A DNA stretch of 64,000 nucleotides from an uncultured Pelagibacteraceae bacterium (GCA_902516465.1 CABXZD010000002.1:62001-126000); one strand, 5' to 3'; positions 36,452 to 46,979 are shown, numbered from the stretch's first letter. Numbers and translations: made by a program. Notes: generated by a model from the letters alone, not told the origin.

Positions 36452-38671
36452 ATGGAAAACAAAAAAACAAAACTTACTATTTCTGGAAGTCCAAAAAAAA
36501 CATTTAAAAATTTTGATAATTCAAAAGATCAAGGAAAAAAAACTGTTATAATTGAAAAAAAAATAACTAGCAAACAATCTTTCAAAGGAAGTTTTAATAA
36601 AACAACATTGACCAAACCATTATCAGGCGGTTTTAAAAGACCTACCTCAACAAAATCAAACATATTTTCAAAAACATCGACAAATACCAGTGATTTTGAA
36701 AGACGTAAACTTGCTGAACAAAGAGCTACTAAACGATTAAAGGGAGATTTAAATAATAAAGAAAAAAAAACAAAACAAACAATTAAAAAAAGGGATGTCA
36801 AACTAACAGTCTCCAGAGCGCTTAGTGATGAAATTGAAGCGAGAGAAAGGAGTCTAGCATCTGTCAGAAGAGCGAGGTTAAAAGAAAATAAAAACTCTTT
36901 AAAAATTGAGGATAAAGAAAATTTAAAACCCATCAAGAGAAATATTGATATTCCTGAGGCAATTACAGTTAGAGAACTTGCTAATAGGATGGCTGAACAA
37001 TCAAGCAATGTAATAAAGTATCTATTTGGAATGGGCGTTACAGTAACAATTAACCAAACGCTTGCTGCTGACACTGCTGAATTTTTGGTAAAAGAGTTTG
37101 GACATAATCCTATTAGAGAGGAAAAAGCTGAGGAAATCATTAAGAAGATTAAAGCATCTAGAGCTGAAAACCTTAAGAATAGGCCACCGATTGTAACCGT
37201 CATGGGTCACGTCGACCACGGTAAAACTTCTGTTCTAGATGTTTTAAGAAGTACCAATGTTGTTTCTGGAGAGTTTGGGGGTATAACCCAACACATTGGA
37301 GCTTATCAAATTGAAAATGATAAAAGTAAGTTAACATTTATTGATACACCAGGCCATGCAGCCTTTACAGAAATGAGAGCTAGAGGGACTAAATTAACTG
37401 ATGTAGTTGTTTTAGTTGTAGCTGCAGATGATGGTGTTAAACCGCAAACAATAGAGTCAATTAAACATGCAAAAGCAGCTAGTGTGCCGATAGTAGTTGC
37501 TATAAATAAATGTGATTTACCAGAGGCGGATGTTAAAAAAGTAAAAAATCAATTACTAGAGCATGAACTTATAGCAGAGGATTTATCAGGTGATACACTG
37601 ATGGTTGAAATATCCGCTAAGACAAAAAAAAATTTAGATAAATTAGTGGAAGCGATTATTCTGCAAGCAGAAATTTTGGATTTAAAGACAGACTTTGACT
37701 CAAAGGCAACAGGAATTGTCTTAGAGTCAAAAATAGATATTGGTAGAGGACCAGTTGCTACAATAATTGTAACTGCTGGAACTCTCAAAAAAGGAGATTA
37801 TTTTGTTAGTGGATTAAGATGGGGAAAAATACGAGCAATAATTAATGACAAAGGAGAAAATATTAATGAAGCATTGCCTTCAACACCTATAGAGATTTTG
37901 GGTATAAATGGTGCAGCTAAAGCTGGAGATGATTTCATAGTTTTGGGAAGTGAGAAAGAGGCCAAAACGTTGAGTGAAAATAGAGATCAAGAAAGAAAAG
38001 ATAATAAAAACCCTTTATCATTTGCAACGCAAGAGTCAGCTTTTTCTGATAAATCAACTAAAGATCTTAATTTAATAATTAAATCAGATGTTCATGGATC
38101 TTCTGAAGCAATTAAAAGTGCAATTAATCAGATTAAGCATGAAGAAGTAAAACCTAAGATAATCTTAGCCGATATTGGCATGGTCACTGAGACAGATATT
38201 ACTTTAGCTAAAGCATCTAACGCAATATTAGTAGCATTTAACGTAAAACCAAGTAAAGAAGCTAAAAAACTCGCTGAGATTGAAAAAATAAAAATTTCAT
38301 CTTACAACATAATTTATGAAGTTCTAGATTATGTTAAAAAAAGAATGTCTGGATTACTAACCCCTGATCTTAAAGAGACTATTATTGGAACTGCACAAAT
38401 TTTAGAGATATTCAAAGTTTCAGGTGCTGGAAAAATTGCTGGATCAAAAGTAATAGAGGGTGAGATTACAAGTTCGTCTGAAGTGCGAATTATTAGAGAT
38501 GGGAATATAATTTTTACAGGAAAAGTAGCGAGCTTATTTAGAGAAAAAAACCAAGTAAAACAGGTGGCTACTGGTCAAGAATGTGGAATAACCGTAAAAG
38601 ACTATATTGATTTTCAAAAAAATGATACTTTGGAGGCTTTTAATGTTATCTCAACTGAGAGGTCAATTTAA
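36452..38671 (+). CDS. infB: Translation initiation factor IF-2
   Basis: The GTPase that places initiator tRNA on the 30S subunit and promotes subunit joining. The product has 739 residues, short because the N-terminal region is a compact Lys/Thr-rich segment. G-domain motifs: [17 protein letters not shown] near residue 250 (G1), [15 protein letters not shown] (G3), NKCDLPEAD (G4). Beta-barrel and C-terminal fMet-tRNA-binding domains follow. The stop overlaps the rbfA start by one base. Confidence 0.98.
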   Translation: MENKKTKLTISGSPKKTFKNFDNSKDQGKKTVIIEKKITSKQSFKGSFNKTTLTKPLSGGFKRPTSTKSNIFSKTSTNTSDFERRKLAEQRATKRLKGDLNNKEKKTKQTIKKRDVKLTVSRALSDEIEARERSLASVRRARLKENKNSLKIEDKENLKPIKRNIDIPEAITVRELANRMAEQSSNVIKYLFGMGVTVTINQTLAADTAEFLVKEFGHNPIREEKAEEIIKKIKASRAENLKNRPPIVTVMGHVDHGKTSVLDVLRSTNVVSGEFGGITQHIGAYQIENDKSKLTFIDTPGHAAFTEMRARGTKLTDVVVLVVAADDGVKPQTIESIKHAKAASVPIVVAINKCDLPEADVKKVKNQLLEHELIAEDLSGDTLMVEISAKTKKNLDKLVEAIILQAEILDLKTDFDSKATGIVLESKIDIGRGPVATIIVTAGTLKKGDYFVSGLRWGKIRAIINDKGENINEALPSTPIEILGINGAAKAGDDFIVLGSEKEAKTLSENRDQERKDNKNPLSFATQESAFSDKSTKDLNLIIKSDVHGSSEAIKSAINQIKHEEVKPKIILADIGMVTETDITLAKASNAILVAFNVKPSKEAKKLAEIEKIKISSYNIIYEVLDYVKKRMSGLLTPDLKETIIGTAQILEIFKVSGAGKIAGSKVIEGEITSSSEVRIIRDGNIIFTGKVASLFREKNQVKQVATGQECGITVKDYIDFQKNDTLEAFNVISTERSI

Positions 38672-39039
38672 TGGCTGATAGAATAGGAAAACCAATCTCA
38701 CAAAGACAGCTTAGAGTTGGTGAAATGATTAAGCAGTCTTTAAGCATGATTTTTATTAGAAATGAGGCTAAGGTTCCAAAATTTGAAACTAACAATATAA
38801 CTGTAACCGAGGTAAGAATGAGTCAAGATTTAAAAATCGCTAAAGCATATGTTTTACCTTTAGGTGGAAAAAATGCCGAGGAATCAATTAAAGTTTTGAA
38901 AGAAAACTCATTTTTGATTAGAAAAATTTTGTCAAAGAGAGTGGATATGAAATTTTTACCAAAATTACTTTTTAGAAAAGACGATTCTTTTGATTATGCT
39001 GAAAAAATAGAAAATTTAATAAAACAAACTAACAAATAG
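38671..39039 (+). CDS. rbfA: Ribosome-binding factor A
   Basis: A KH-fold protein for late 30S maturation and cold adaptation. The product has 122 residues. Family features: RQLRVGEMIKQSLSMIF, VTVTEVRMSQDLKIAKAYV-like TVTEVRMSQDLKIAKAYVLP, and the C-terminal LPKLLFRKDDSFDYAEKIE. truB, which usually separates rbfA and rpsO, is missing. Confidence 0.96.
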   Translation: MADRIGKPISQRQLRVGEMIKQSLSMIFIRNEAKVPKFETNNITVTEVRMSQDLKIAKAYVLPLGGKNAEESIKVLKENSFLIRKILSKRVDMKFLPKLLFRKDDSFDYAEKIENLIKQTNK

Positions 39040-39051
39040 GAAAAATAAGAA

Positions 39052-39300
39052 ATGAACAAGAAAGCCCAAGAGTTAGCAACCCACGACAAAGATACGGGAT
39101 CCTCTGAGATACAGATAGCTTTGTTAACAGATAAAATTGAAACTCTTTCAAACCATATAAAGAAGTTTAAAAAAGATAAACATTCTTCAGTTGGATTACT
39201 AAAAGCAGTAAATAGAAGAAAAAAATTGTTAGAATACTTGAAAAAAAATAAAATGGATTCTTACAAGAATGTGCTGTCGAAATTGAATTTAAGAAAATAA
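39052..39300 (+). CDS. rpsO: 30S ribosomal protein S15
   Basis: A primary 16S rRNA-binding protein of the small subunit. The product has 82 residues, about seven shorter at the N-terminus than the usual 89. The core DKDTGSSEIQIALLTDKIETLSNHI, the HSSVGLLKAVNRRKKLLEYL rRNA-binding segment and the LNLRK ending are intact. It precedes pnp, as in most proteobacteria. Confidence 0.97.
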   Translation: MNKKAQELATHDKDTGSSEIQIALLTDKIETLSNHIKKFKKDKHSSVGLLKAVNRRKKLLEYLKKNKMDSYKNVLSKLNLRK

Positions 39301-39318
39301 AGATTTAGATAGGTAGAA

Positions 39319-39343
39319 CGAAACGAAACGAAACGAAACGAAA
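39319..39343 (+). repeat. CGAAA pentanucleotide tandem repeat in the pnp leader
   Basis: Five perfect head-to-tail copies of CGAAA fill almost half of the 53-base gap between rpsO and pnp; the tract from 39315 to 39343 contains no T. It is followed by TGGAAATGAAATG, where the last ATG (39354) starts pnp. Two further out-of-frame ATGs (39343, 39349) sit just before it. In E. coli this gap holds an RNase III hairpin used for pnp autoregulation; here there is no such stem, only an unstructured purine-rich tract. Confidence 0.92.
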
Positions 39344-39353
39344 TGGAAATGAA

Positions 39354-41426
39354 ATGTTTAAAGTATATAAGAAGGAAATTGAAGTAGCAGGTAAGAAGAT
39401 AAGTTTAGAGACAGGCAAAGTAGCAAGACAAGCAGACGGAGCAATCATAGCAACATCAGGAGAGACAGTTATTTTAGCAACAGTAGTAGGAGCAAAGAAA
39501 GTAAATCCAGAAATGGATTATTTTCCTTTATCAGTCAACTACCAAGAAAAATATTATGCAGGAGGAAAAGTACCTGGAGGATATTTTAAAAGAGAAGCAA
39601 GGCCAACAGAAAGTGAGACATTAATCTCCAGATTAATAGATCGACCAATCAGACCTTTGTTTCCTGATGAATTTAAAAATGAAGTGCAGTTACTACCAAC
39701 AGTAATTTCATATGATAAAGAAAACCAGCCAGATATTTTAGCGATCACCGCTTCATCAGCAGCACTTGCTATTTCAGGTATGCCCTTTATGGGCCCTGTA
39801 GGAGCTTCAAGAGTAGGTTTCGTTGATGGCAAGTATATACTTAACCCATCAAAAGATGAATTAGAGAACTCAAGTTTAGATTTAGTTGTAGCTGGTACTA
39901 AAGATGCTGTGCTCATGGTTGAGTCTGAAGCAAATGGTTTAACAGAAGAGGAAATGTTAAATGCAGTTAAATTTGGTCATGAGGGTTTTGTTCCAGTAAT
40001 TGAAATGATAGAAGAACTTGCTAAAGAGTGTAGAAAACCAGAATGGACTGTTGAGAAAAAAGACTTGTCTGAAGTTAAGAAAAAACTTGAAGCAACATTT
40101 ACAGATGATTTAAAAAAAGCTTTTGCAACAAAAGATAAACAAGATAGATCAAATCAAATTTCAGAAATTACAGATAAAGCTAAAAAAATTTACGAAGAAG
40201 ATGAAAATTACACTGATCTTGATGTGAATAGCCAATTAAAAAGTTTAGAAAAATCTATAGTAAGAACTGATATTCTTAAAAATAAAAATAGAATAGATGG
40301 CAGAGGTTTATCCGATGTAAGAGCAATTTCATGCGAGGTTGGTGTCTTGCCAAGAACTCATGGCTCCGCATTATTTACTAGAGGTGAAACCCAAGCAATA
40401 GTTGTTACTACTTTAGGAACTTCTGATGATGAACAGAGATTAGAAAGTTTAGATGGGCAACACAGAGAAAGATTTATGCTACACTATAACTTCCCCCCTT
40501 TTTCAGTTGGTGAAACTGGAAGAATTGGAACTGGAAGGCGTGAGATTGGGCATGGTAAATTAGCATGGAGAGCAATCAATTCTTCGCTGCCGTCAAAAGA
40601 AACGTTTCCATATACTTTTAGAATTGTATCAGAGATTACAGAGTCTAATGGATCTTCTTCAATGGCAACTGTTTGTGGAGCATCTCTAGCATTGATGGAT
40701 GCTGGTGTTCCGATTAAAGAGCCAGTTGCTGGTATTGCAATGGGTTTAATTAAAGAAGGTGACGATTTTAGTGTTCTATCAGACATCTTAGGTGATGAGG
40801 ATCATTTAGGGGATATGGACTTTAAAGTTGCTGGGACTAAAGATGGAATTACCTCACTTCAAATGGATATCAAAATTACTGGTATTACTTTTGAAATCAT
40901 GGAGCAGGCATTAAGCCAAGCTAAAGATGGAAGAATTCATATCTTAGGTGAAATGAATAAAGCTTTATCAGCTTCAAGAGAAGAAGTTGGAAAACACACT
41001 CCAAAAATGGAACAGATTACAGTTGATAAAAAAGATATCGCTGCCGTGATAGGTAAAGGTGGTGCAACTATCAGAGAAATTGTTGAAAAATCAGGTGCAA
41101 AAGTTGATGTGAATGATGAAGGAGTAGTCACAGTTGCTGCTCCAGATGAAGAGTCTAGAAATATTGCTATGCAATTTATTAAAGACATCACTGCAAAAGC
41201 TGAACTTAATAAAATTTATTCTGGCAAAGTAATGAAAATTATGGAGTTTGGTGCTTTTGTTAATTTTTTAGGAAAACAAGATGGACTTGTTCATATCTCA
41301 GAACTTGCAGACAAAAGAGTCGCTAAAGTTACTGACGTTGTCAAAGAAGGTGACGAAGTAAAGGTTAAAGTGATTGGTTTCGATAGGGGTAAAGTTAAAC
41401 TTTCTATGAAACAAGCTGCTGAATAA
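39354..41426 (+). CDS. pnp: Polyribonucleotide nucleotidyltransferase
   Basis: The phosphorolytic 3'-5' exoribonuclease of the degradosome. The product has 690 residues. Two RNase PH domains (first with [17 protein letters not shown], second with [32 protein letters not shown] and the active-site segment [18 protein letters not shown]), then KH ([18 protein letters not shown]) and S1 ([16 protein letters not shown]) domains. The first roughly 270 bases prefer A-ending codons (GCA, GTA, ACA, GGA), unlike the T-ending preference further on. Confidence 0.98.
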   Translation: MFKVYKKEIEVAGKKISLETGKVARQADGAIIATSGETVILATVVGAKKVNPEMDYFPLSVNYQEKYYAGGKVPGGYFKREARPTESETLISRLIDRPIRPLFPDEFKNEVQLLPTVISYDKENQPDILAITASSAALAISGMPFMGPVGASRVGFVDGKYILNPSKDELENSSLDLVVAGTKDAVLMVESEANGLTEEEMLNAVKFGHEGFVPVIEMIEELAKECRKPEWTVEKKDLSEVKKKLEATFTDDLKKAFATKDKQDRSNQISEITDKAKKIYEEDENYTDLDVNSQLKSLEKSIVRTDILKNKNRIDGRGLSDVRAISCEVGVLPRTHGSALFTRGETQAIVVTTLGTSDDEQRLESLDGQHRERFMLHYNFPPFSVGETGRIGTGRREIGHGKLAWRAINSSLPSKETFPYTFRIVSEITESNGSSSMATVCGASLALMDAGVPIKEPVAGIAMGLIKEGDDFSVLSDILGDEDHLGDMDFKVAGTKDGITSLQMDIKITGITFEIMEQALSQAKDGRIHILGEMNKALSASREEVGKHTPKMEQITVDKKDIAAVIGKGGATIREIVEKSGAKVDVNDEGVVTVAAPDEESRNIAMQFIKDITAKAELNKIYSGKVMKIMEFGAFVNFLGKQDGLVHISELADKRVAKVTDVVKEGDEVKVKVIGFDRGKVKLSMKQAAE

Positions 41427-41445
41427 TACTTTAAATTAAAATTCC

Positions 41446-41478
41446 AAACCCCTAGAATGAGAATTTAAGGGGTTTTTT
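41446..41478. terminator. Rho-independent terminator after pnp
   Basis: Stem AAACCCCT / AGGGGTTT with a 14-base AT-rich loop, followed by TTTTTT. It closes the nusA-infB-rbfA-rpsO-pnp transcript. The stop codon of the opposed small membrane gene (41477-41479) touches its T-run, so on the minus strand the same stem, preceded by that gene, may end the fab transcript too. Confidence 0.82.
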
Positions 41479-41626
41479 ATATTGAATAAAAAACTAAAGA
41501 AAAAACTACAAACAATAAAATAATAACAAAAAAATCAACGTCTTTTTTTTTAATTCTTTTTCTTTCTAGATGTTCACCAATGACTGCAAATATTAATCCT
41601 AAAATAATCGCCCTAAAGGCACCCAC
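41477..41626 (-). CDS. Small two-helix membrane protein after fabI
   Basis: A 49-residue frame with GTG start at 41626, 4 bases after the fabI stop. The product has a first hydrophobic helix (FRAIILGLIFAVIG), a charged loop EHLERKRIKKKDVD and a second helix (FFVIILLFVVFSLVFY). This inside-positive two-helix pattern and the tight spacing to fabI argue for a real gene. I do not recognise a family. It would be co-transcribed with fabA-fabB-fabI; a link to lipid synthesis is only positional. Confidence 0.7.
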   Translation of the reverse strand: MGAFRAIILGLIFAVIGEHLERKRIKKKDVDFFVIILLFVVFSLVFYSI

Positions 41627-41630
41627 GATT

Positions 41631-42416
41631 TTAAGTTATATTCTTAGGATCTGGCATCCCAACCTTGTTATATCCAGCATCTACATAGTGAATTTCTCCG
41701 GTAACACCGTTTGCAAGATTACTTAGCAGATATAATGCTGAATTTCCAACATCATGGATATCTACGTTTCTTTTAAGGAAAGAATGGTCTTCATTCCATT
41801 TGTATAAGAATTTAGCATCTCCAATGGCAGAAGCCGCTAATGTTTTAATAGGTCCTGCACTTATTGCGTTAACTCTCATGCCTTTAGCGCCTAAATCTCT
41901 TGCTAGATACTTAACGCTAGACTCTAAAGCTGCCTTACATATACCCATTACATTGTAATTTGGAATAGCTTTGTTTGCTTCATAGCTCAAGGTGATTAAA
42001 CTTCCACCTTCTTTCATTACTTTAGATGCTTCTTTTGCAACTTCTGTAAATGAAAAGCATGATATCAACATGCTCCTTAAAAAGTTTTCTCTTGTAGTGT
42101 TTAAATATTCACCTGATAATTCTGACTTATCTGAAAATGCAATTGCATGAACTACAAAATCAATTTCACCCCATTGAGACTTAACATCCTCAAATAATTT
42201 TGTTACATCTTCTTTTTTTTCAACATCACAGCTAAATGTAGTTTTTGAATTTAATTTTTCTGCTAAAGGAATTACTCTTTTTTTTAAAGCATCACCAAGG
42301 TAAGTGAATGCAAGTTCAGCTCCAGCTTCAGCAAGTTTTTGTGAAATTCCCCAAGCAATAGATCTTTCATTAGCAACGCCCATGATTAATCCTTTTTTAC
42401 CTTTCATCAAACTCAT
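41631..42416 (-). CDS. fabI: Enoyl-ACP reductase (NADH) FabI
   Basis: Reduces trans-2-enoyl-ACP in the last step of each fatty-acid elongation cycle. The product has 261 residues. Short-chain-dehydrogenase features with FabI-specific variants: GLIMGVANERSIAWGI at the start and the catalytic Tyr-X6-Lys in YNVMGICKAALESSV near residue 155. It follows fabB by 3 bases in fabA-fabB-fabI. Confidence 0.97.
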   Translation of the reverse strand: MSLMKGKKGLIMGVANERSIAWGISQKLAEAGAELAFTYLGDALKKRVIPLAEKLNSKTTFSCDVEKKEDVTKLFEDVKSQWGEIDFVVHAIAFSDKSELSGEYLNTTRENFLRSMLISCFSFTEVAKEASKVMKEGGSLITLSYEANKAIPNYNVMGICKAALESSVKYLARDLGAKGMRVNAISAGPIKTLAASAIGDAKFLYKWNEDHSFLKRNVDIHDVGNSALYLLSNLANGVTGEIHYVDAGYNKVGMPDPKNIT

Positions 42417-42419
42417 AAT

Positions 42420-43631
42420 TTAAACCTTTTCAAAAATTAAAGCAGCGTTAGTTCCACCAAAACCAAAACTATTAGACATTATAGTGTTTAAAGTTACTCC
42501 AGTTTCTGTTTTAGCGACTATTGGAAATTTTTTAGCCTCTTCATCCATCTCATTTATATTTGCTGATCCAGCAATGAAATTATTTTTCATCATTATTAAA
42601 CAATAGATAGCTTCATGTACTGATGCGGCTCCCAAAGGATGTCCAGATAAAGATTTTGTCGAACTAATTTTCGGAATTTGATCTCCAAAAGTTTCTTTTA
42701 CTGCATTTAATTCTGTAATATCTCCAACTGGAGTTGATGTTCCATGAGTATTAATGTAATCAATTTTATTTTTAGCAGTTGACATTGCCATTTTCATACA
42801 TCTTACAGCTCCTTCACCGGATGGTGCTACCATGTCATATCCATCTGAAGTTGCTCCATAACCAGTCAATTCTGCATATATTTTAGCCCCTCTAGCTTTC
42901 GCATGTTCATATTCCTCTAAAACTAATACCCCACCTCCTCCAGCAATTACAAAACCATCTCTAGTTTTGTCATAGGCTCTTGAGGCTGTTTTGGGTGTGT
43001 CATTGTATTTAGATGATAATGCTGTCATTGCATCAAACATTGCAGTCATAGCCCAATGAATCTCTTCACTACCACCAGCAAACACAACATCTTGCTTTCC
43101 CATTTGAATTAATTCCATAGAATTTCCAATACAGTGTCCACTTGTGGCACAAGCAGAACTCATTGTGTAGTTTGTACCTTTAATCTTAAAAGGAACAGCG
43201 AGTGTTGCTGAAGCAGTACTCGCCATAGTTCTTGGAACAATAAATGGTCCCATTAATTTTGGTGTTTTAGCTCTAGTTTTGTCTGCTGCTAAGATTACAT
43301 TTTCTATTGAGGGTCCACCTGAACCCATAACTATTCCAGTTTTAAAATTACTAATCTCATTTTCCTCTAGGCCTGAGTCGGATATTGCTTCTTTCATAGC
43401 AATGTAGTTATACGCTGAGCCTGAACCCATAAATCTAATTGTTTTTCTATCAACATGATCTTCAAGTTTGATATTAGGTTTACCGTGAACATGACTTTTT
43501 AGATTATGTTCTTTATATTCTTCAGAAAATGAAATTCCTGACCTCGAATTTGAAAGAGATTGATGAACCTCTTCTTGATTATTGCCTAAACAAGAAACAA
43601 TTCCTAAACCTGTAATTACCACTCTTCTCAT
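42420..43631 (-). CDS. fabB: 3-oxoacyl-ACP synthase I FabB
   Basis: The condensing enzyme needed for unsaturated fatty acid synthesis with FabA. The product has 403 residues. Catalytic Cys in [13 protein letters not shown] near residue 163, His in [13 protein letters not shown] near 298 and His in [13 protein letters not shown] near 333. The start overlaps the fabA stop by one base (TAATG). Confidence 0.97.
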   Translation of the reverse strand: MRRVVITGLGIVSCLGNNQEEVHQSLSNSRSGISFSEEYKEHNLKSHVHGKPNIKLEDHVDRKTIRFMGSGSAYNYIAMKEAISDSGLEENEISNFKTGIVMGSGGPSIENVILAADKTRAKTPKLMGPFIVPRTMASTASATLAVPFKIKGTNYTMSSACATSGHCIGNSMELIQMGKQDVVFAGGSEEIHWAMTAMFDAMTALSSKYNDTPKTASRAYDKTRDGFVIAGGGGVLVLEEYEHAKARGAKIYAELTGYGATSDGYDMVAPSGEGAVRCMKMAMSTAKNKIDYINTHGTSTPVGDITELNAVKETFGDQIPKISSTKSLSGHPLGAASVHEAIYCLIMMKNNFIAGSANINEMDEEAKKFPIVAKTETGVTLNTIMSNSFGFGGTNAALIFEKV

Positions 43632-44131
43632 TATTTAAATAATCCGACCTTTAAGCTGTCAGCTGAATAAATTTTTTTTTCGTCTGCCAAAACAACTCCA
43701 TTTGCAAGACCAACTGTAGTACCACCGGGTGACATAATTTTTTTCATATCAATTTCATATCTTACTAACTTTACATTTTGTAAAACTTCACCTGTAAATT
43801 TTACAGTCCCAACTCCTAAGGCTCTTCCTTTTCCAGGATTTCCAATCCATCCAAGATAAAAACCCACCAACTGCCACATAGCATCAAGACCTAGGCATCC
43901 AGGCATGACAGGGTCTTCTTTGAAGTGACAATCAAAAAACCAATGGTTTTTTTTAATGTCTAATTCAGCTTTTAATAAGCCTTTTTTAAAAGCGCCTTTA
44001 TCATCACTAATTTCTGTAATTCTATCAAACATAAGCATTGGTGGAAGAGGTAATTTAGCGTTACCTGGACCAAATAATTTACCATTACCGCAATTAATTA
44101 GCTCATCATATGAGTAAGTGTTTTTTTTCAT
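43631..44131 (-). CDS. fabA: 3-hydroxydecanoyl-ACP dehydratase/isomerase FabA
   Basis: Introduces the cis double bond in anaerobic unsaturated fatty acid synthesis. The product has 166 residues. The hotdog-fold active site [24 protein letters not shown] contains the catalytic His near residue 68 and the central-helix Asp near 82. It heads the fab operon and is divergent from irr across a 95-base gap that contains an Irr-box-like palindrome. Confidence 0.97.
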   Translation of the reverse strand: MKKNTYSYDELINCGNGKLFGPGNAKLPLPPMLMFDRITEISDDKGAFKKGLLKAELDIKKNHWFFDCHFKEDPVMPGCLGLDAMWQLVGFYLGWIGNPGKGRALGVGTVKFTGEVLQNVKLVRYEIDMKKIMSPGGTTVGLANGVVLADEKKIYSADSLKVGLFK

Positions 44132-44190
44132 AAAACCGAGTACCTTTATTTACTTGATTTTGAGAATATATAATATAATTATAATAGTAG

Positions 44191-44207
44191 TTTAGAATAA
44201 TTATAAC
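44191..44207. promoter_or_regulatory. Irr-box (ICE)-like operator between fabA and irr
   Basis: TTTAGAATAATTATAAC, an imperfect palindrome that closely follows the alphaproteobacterial iron-control element recognised by Irr (roughly TTTAGAA-N-NTTCTAA). It ends 19 bases before the irr GTG and could also act on divergent fabA. A near copy lies before katG (15 of 17 positions identical). I infer autoregulation of irr. Confidence 0.6.
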
Positions 44208-44226
44208 TAACAATTTTAATTAAATA

Positions 44227-44625
44227 GTGAAATATATAGAAAAATTAAGAAATTCTGGATTAAGACCCACAAAACAAAGACTTCAGATATGTGAAGTTTT
44301 ATTTGATAGAGAAAAAACGTTTCATTTTACGATTAATGAATTAGAACAAAAAATTAAAAATCATACAAGCAGAAAGATATCATTAGCTACAGTATATAAC
44401 ACAGTTCATGCTTTTGAAAAAAAAGGGTATCTAAAACAAATACCAATTAATTCTAGTGAAACTTATTTTGACACAAATGTTACTGATCATCACCATTTTT
44501 ATGACTTAAAAGAAGAAAAATTGATTGATTTAGAAAATTCAGATGTAGGACCAATCAATATTTTAAAAAGAATTAACGGAAAAAAGATCAAGTCAGTTGA
44601 AGTTCTTGTAAAGCTAGAGGACTGA
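44227..44625 (+). CDS. irr: Iron response regulator Irr (Fur family)
   Basis: A 132-residue Fur-family protein with a GTG start (no ATG available). The winged helix is LRPTKQRLQICEVLF and ISLATVYNTVHAFEKKGYL; the DHHHFYDLKEEKLIDL segment carries the His cluster that in rhizobial Irr takes part in haem binding. Zinc CxxC pairs of classical Fur are absent. In alphaproteobacteria Irr represses iron-using functions and responds to haem status, not to Fe2+ directly. katG follows on the same strand, and matching operators precede both. Confidence 0.87.
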   Translation: MKYIEKLRNSGLRPTKQRLQICEVLFDREKTFHFTINELEQKIKNHTSRKISLATVYNTVHAFEKKGYLKQIPINSSETYFDTNVTDHHHFYDLKEEKLIDLENSDVGPINILKRINGKKIKSVEVLVKLED

Positions 44626-44668
44626 TCCTCAAATCAATTTAGCGTCATTTTAAACCAATTGACACTTT

Positions 44669-44685
44669 TTTAGAATCATTATAAA
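44669..44685. promoter_or_regulatory. Irr-box (ICE)-like operator upstream of katG
   Basis: TTTAGAATCATTATAAA, 37 bases before the katG ATG. It differs from the irr operator at 44191 at two positions only. It overlaps a possible -10 (TATAAA, 44680-44685) that lies 15 bases after a TTGACA (44659-44664), so a bound repressor would block the promoter. The promoter spacing is shorter than ideal; the operator match is the stronger evidence. Confidence 0.58.
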
Positions 44686-44721
44686 CTGGAAATTATCATA
44701 CAATTACAAATAGGAAACTAA

Positions 44722-46959
44722 ATGAGCACTGAAAATTTTAAAGAAAAATCTTTTAAAACAAATCAACTAAGTAAATGTCCTTTTACAGGAACTGGAACAC
44801 CTGCAAAGTTTTCTGCGGGTAGAGGTCAATCAGTAAGAGATTTTTGGCCGAATAGTTTAAATCTCAAAATACTTAGTCAACATTCTAGTTTATCAAATCC
44901 TATGGATAAAAAATTTAATTACGCTAAAGAATTTAAAAAACTAAACTACAAGGCTCTTAAAAAAGATTTAAAAAAATTAATGACAGACTCCCAAGAGTGG
45001 TGGCCAGCTGATTATGGTCATTACGGACCTTTATTCATAAGATTAGCTTGGCACGCAGCTGGTACATATAGGACAGGTGATGGAAGAGGTGGAGCTGGGA
45101 CAGGAAATCAAAGATTTGCACCCCTTAATTCTTGGCCAGACAATGTTAATTTAGATAAAGCAAGATTACTTTTATGGCCTATTAAAAAAAAATATGGAAA
45201 TAGGATTTCTTGGGCAGATTTATTTATTCTTGTTGGAAACGTTGCCTTAGACTCAATGGGATTTAAAACATTTGGTTTTGGTGCTGGGAGAACAGATATT
45301 TGGGAACCAGAGGATGATATTTATTGGGGATCAGAAAAAGAGATGTTAGGTGTTGAAAGGTACACTAAAAATAGAGATTTAGAACAACCACTTGGTGCTT
45401 CACATATGGGTTTAATATATGTAAATCCCCAAGGTCCTGATGCTAACCCTGACCCAAAACTTGCTGCACATGATATTAGAGAAACATTTGGTAGAATGGC
45501 AATGAATGACTATGAGACAGCAGCATTAGTTGCAGGTGGACATACATTTGGAAAATCACATGGAGCTGCACCCGAATCACACAAAGGTCCTGACCCTGAA
45601 GCTTCAAAAATTCAAGAGCAATCAACTGGATGGAATAGTGGATATAAATCTGGAAAAGGTGTTGATACAATCAGTAGCGGTATAGAAGGTGCTTGGACAC
45701 AAAATCCAATTCAATGGGATATGGGTTATTTAGACTGTTTATATGATCATGAATGGGAACTTACAAAAAGTCCTGCTGGTGCTCATCAGTGGACCCCAAA
45801 AAAAAATGGGCAAAAGATAAAAATGGTTCCCGATGCACATGATAAAAATGTTTTTCATCCTCCTATGATGCAAACAACAGATATTTCGATGAAAGTCGAT
45901 CCAAGCTACGGACCAATTACAAAGCATTTTCATAGAAATCCGAAAGAATTTCATGATGCTTTTGCTAGGGCTTGGTTTAAATTAACACACAGAGATATGG
46001 GACCAAGAGTATGTTATCTTGGTAGCGATGTTCCAAAGGAACAATTAATTTGGCAAGATCCAATTGATAAATCAAAGTATAAATTAAAATCGAAAGATAT
46101 TAAAGATTTAAAATCAAAAATATCAAAATCAAAAATATCAGTTTCTGAACTAGTATCTACTGCTTGGGCATCAGCTTCAACATTTAGAGGGTCAGATAAA
46201 AGAGGTGGAGCCAATGGTGCAAGAATAATGTTGGAGCCGCAGAAGAATTGGAAAGTCAATAATCCATCTAAGCTTTTAAAGATTATCTCAGCTTTAAAAA
46301 AAATTAAAAAACAATTTGATGGTAAAAAGAAGAGTGTTTCAATGGCTGATTTGATTGTATTAGCCGGAGGAGTAGGAGTTGAAATGGCTGCTAAAAAAGG
46401 CGGCCATACAATAAAAGTTCCTTTCTCGCCAGGAAGAGGAGACGCTAGGCAAGATCAGACTGATGTGAACTCATTTGGATTACTAGAACCCCAAGCAGAT
46501 GGTTTTAGAAATTATCTTAATGGAGACAAGTCAATTGTATCAGCTGAAGAAAAGCTTATTGATAAAGCTCAATTAATGGGTCTTACGGCTCCAGAAATGA
46601 CAGTTTTAATTGGTGGAATGCGTGTGTTGGATACTAACTTTGATGGCTCGAAACATGGAGTCTTTTCTAAAAAGCCTGGTGTACTTACTAATGATTATTT
46701 TACTAACTTACTAGATATGAACATAACATGGAAAGAGTTAGATAAATCTGAACAGGTATTTATTGGAGTTGATAGAAAAACTAAGAAAACCAAGTGGAAG
46801 GGTACACGAGTTGATCTTATATTTGGTTCAAATTCACAACTAAGAGCTCTAGCTGAAGTTTATGCGTGTGAAGACTCTAAAGAAAAATTTATCAATGACT
46901 TTGTGGCAGCCTGGGTAAAAGTTATGAATGCAGACAGGTTTGATTTAAGATTAAACTAA
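44722..46959 (+). CDS. katG: Catalase-peroxidase KatG
   Basis: A bifunctional haem catalase and peroxidase. The product has 745 residues, the standard tandem-domain length. The distal site is [17 protein letters not shown] (Arg-Trp-His); the Met-Tyr-Trp adduct partners are present (Tyr in [11 protein letters not shown], Met in [13 protein letters not shown]); the proximal His is in [12 protein letters not shown]. The C-terminal domain has [16 protein letters not shown]. It starts with a PFTG motif ([13 protein letters not shown]). Control by the adjacent Irr is inferred from the operator. Confidence 0.98.
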   Translation: MSTENFKEKSFKTNQLSKCPFTGTGTPAKFSAGRGQSVRDFWPNSLNLKILSQHSSLSNPMDKKFNYAKEFKKLNYKALKKDLKKLMTDSQEWWPADYGHYGPLFIRLAWHAAGTYRTGDGRGGAGTGNQRFAPLNSWPDNVNLDKARLLLWPIKKKYGNRISWADLFILVGNVALDSMGFKTFGFGAGRTDIWEPEDDIYWGSEKEMLGVERYTKNRDLEQPLGASHMGLIYVNPQGPDANPDPKLAAHDIRETFGRMAMNDYETAALVAGGHTFGKSHGAAPESHKGPDPEASKIQEQSTGWNSGYKSGKGVDTISSGIEGAWTQNPIQWDMGYLDCLYDHEWELTKSPAGAHQWTPKKNGQKIKMVPDAHDKNVFHPPMMQTTDISMKVDPSYGPITKHFHRNPKEFHDAFARAWFKLTHRDMGPRVCYLGSDVPKEQLIWQDPIDKSKYKLKSKDIKDLKSKISKSKISVSELVSTAWASASTFRGSDKRGGANGARIMLEPQKNWKVNNPSKLLKIISALKKIKKQFDGKKKSVSMADLIVLAGGVGVEMAAKKGGHTIKVPFSPGRGDARQDQTDVNSFGLLEPQADGFRNYLNGDKSIVSAEEKLIDKAQLMGLTAPEMTVLIGGMRVLDTNFDGSKHGVFSKKPGVLTNDYFTNLLDMNITWKELDKSEQVFIGVDRKTKKTKWKGTRVDLIFGSNSQLRALAEVYACEDSKEKFINDFVAAWVKVMNADRFDLRLN

Positions 46960-46979
46960 TATGAATTAAACATTAAAAT

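Noticed and set aside
39319-39343. CRISPR-like array
   Set aside because: Five-base perfect repeats without spacers, no cas genes; it is a microsatellite in a leader.
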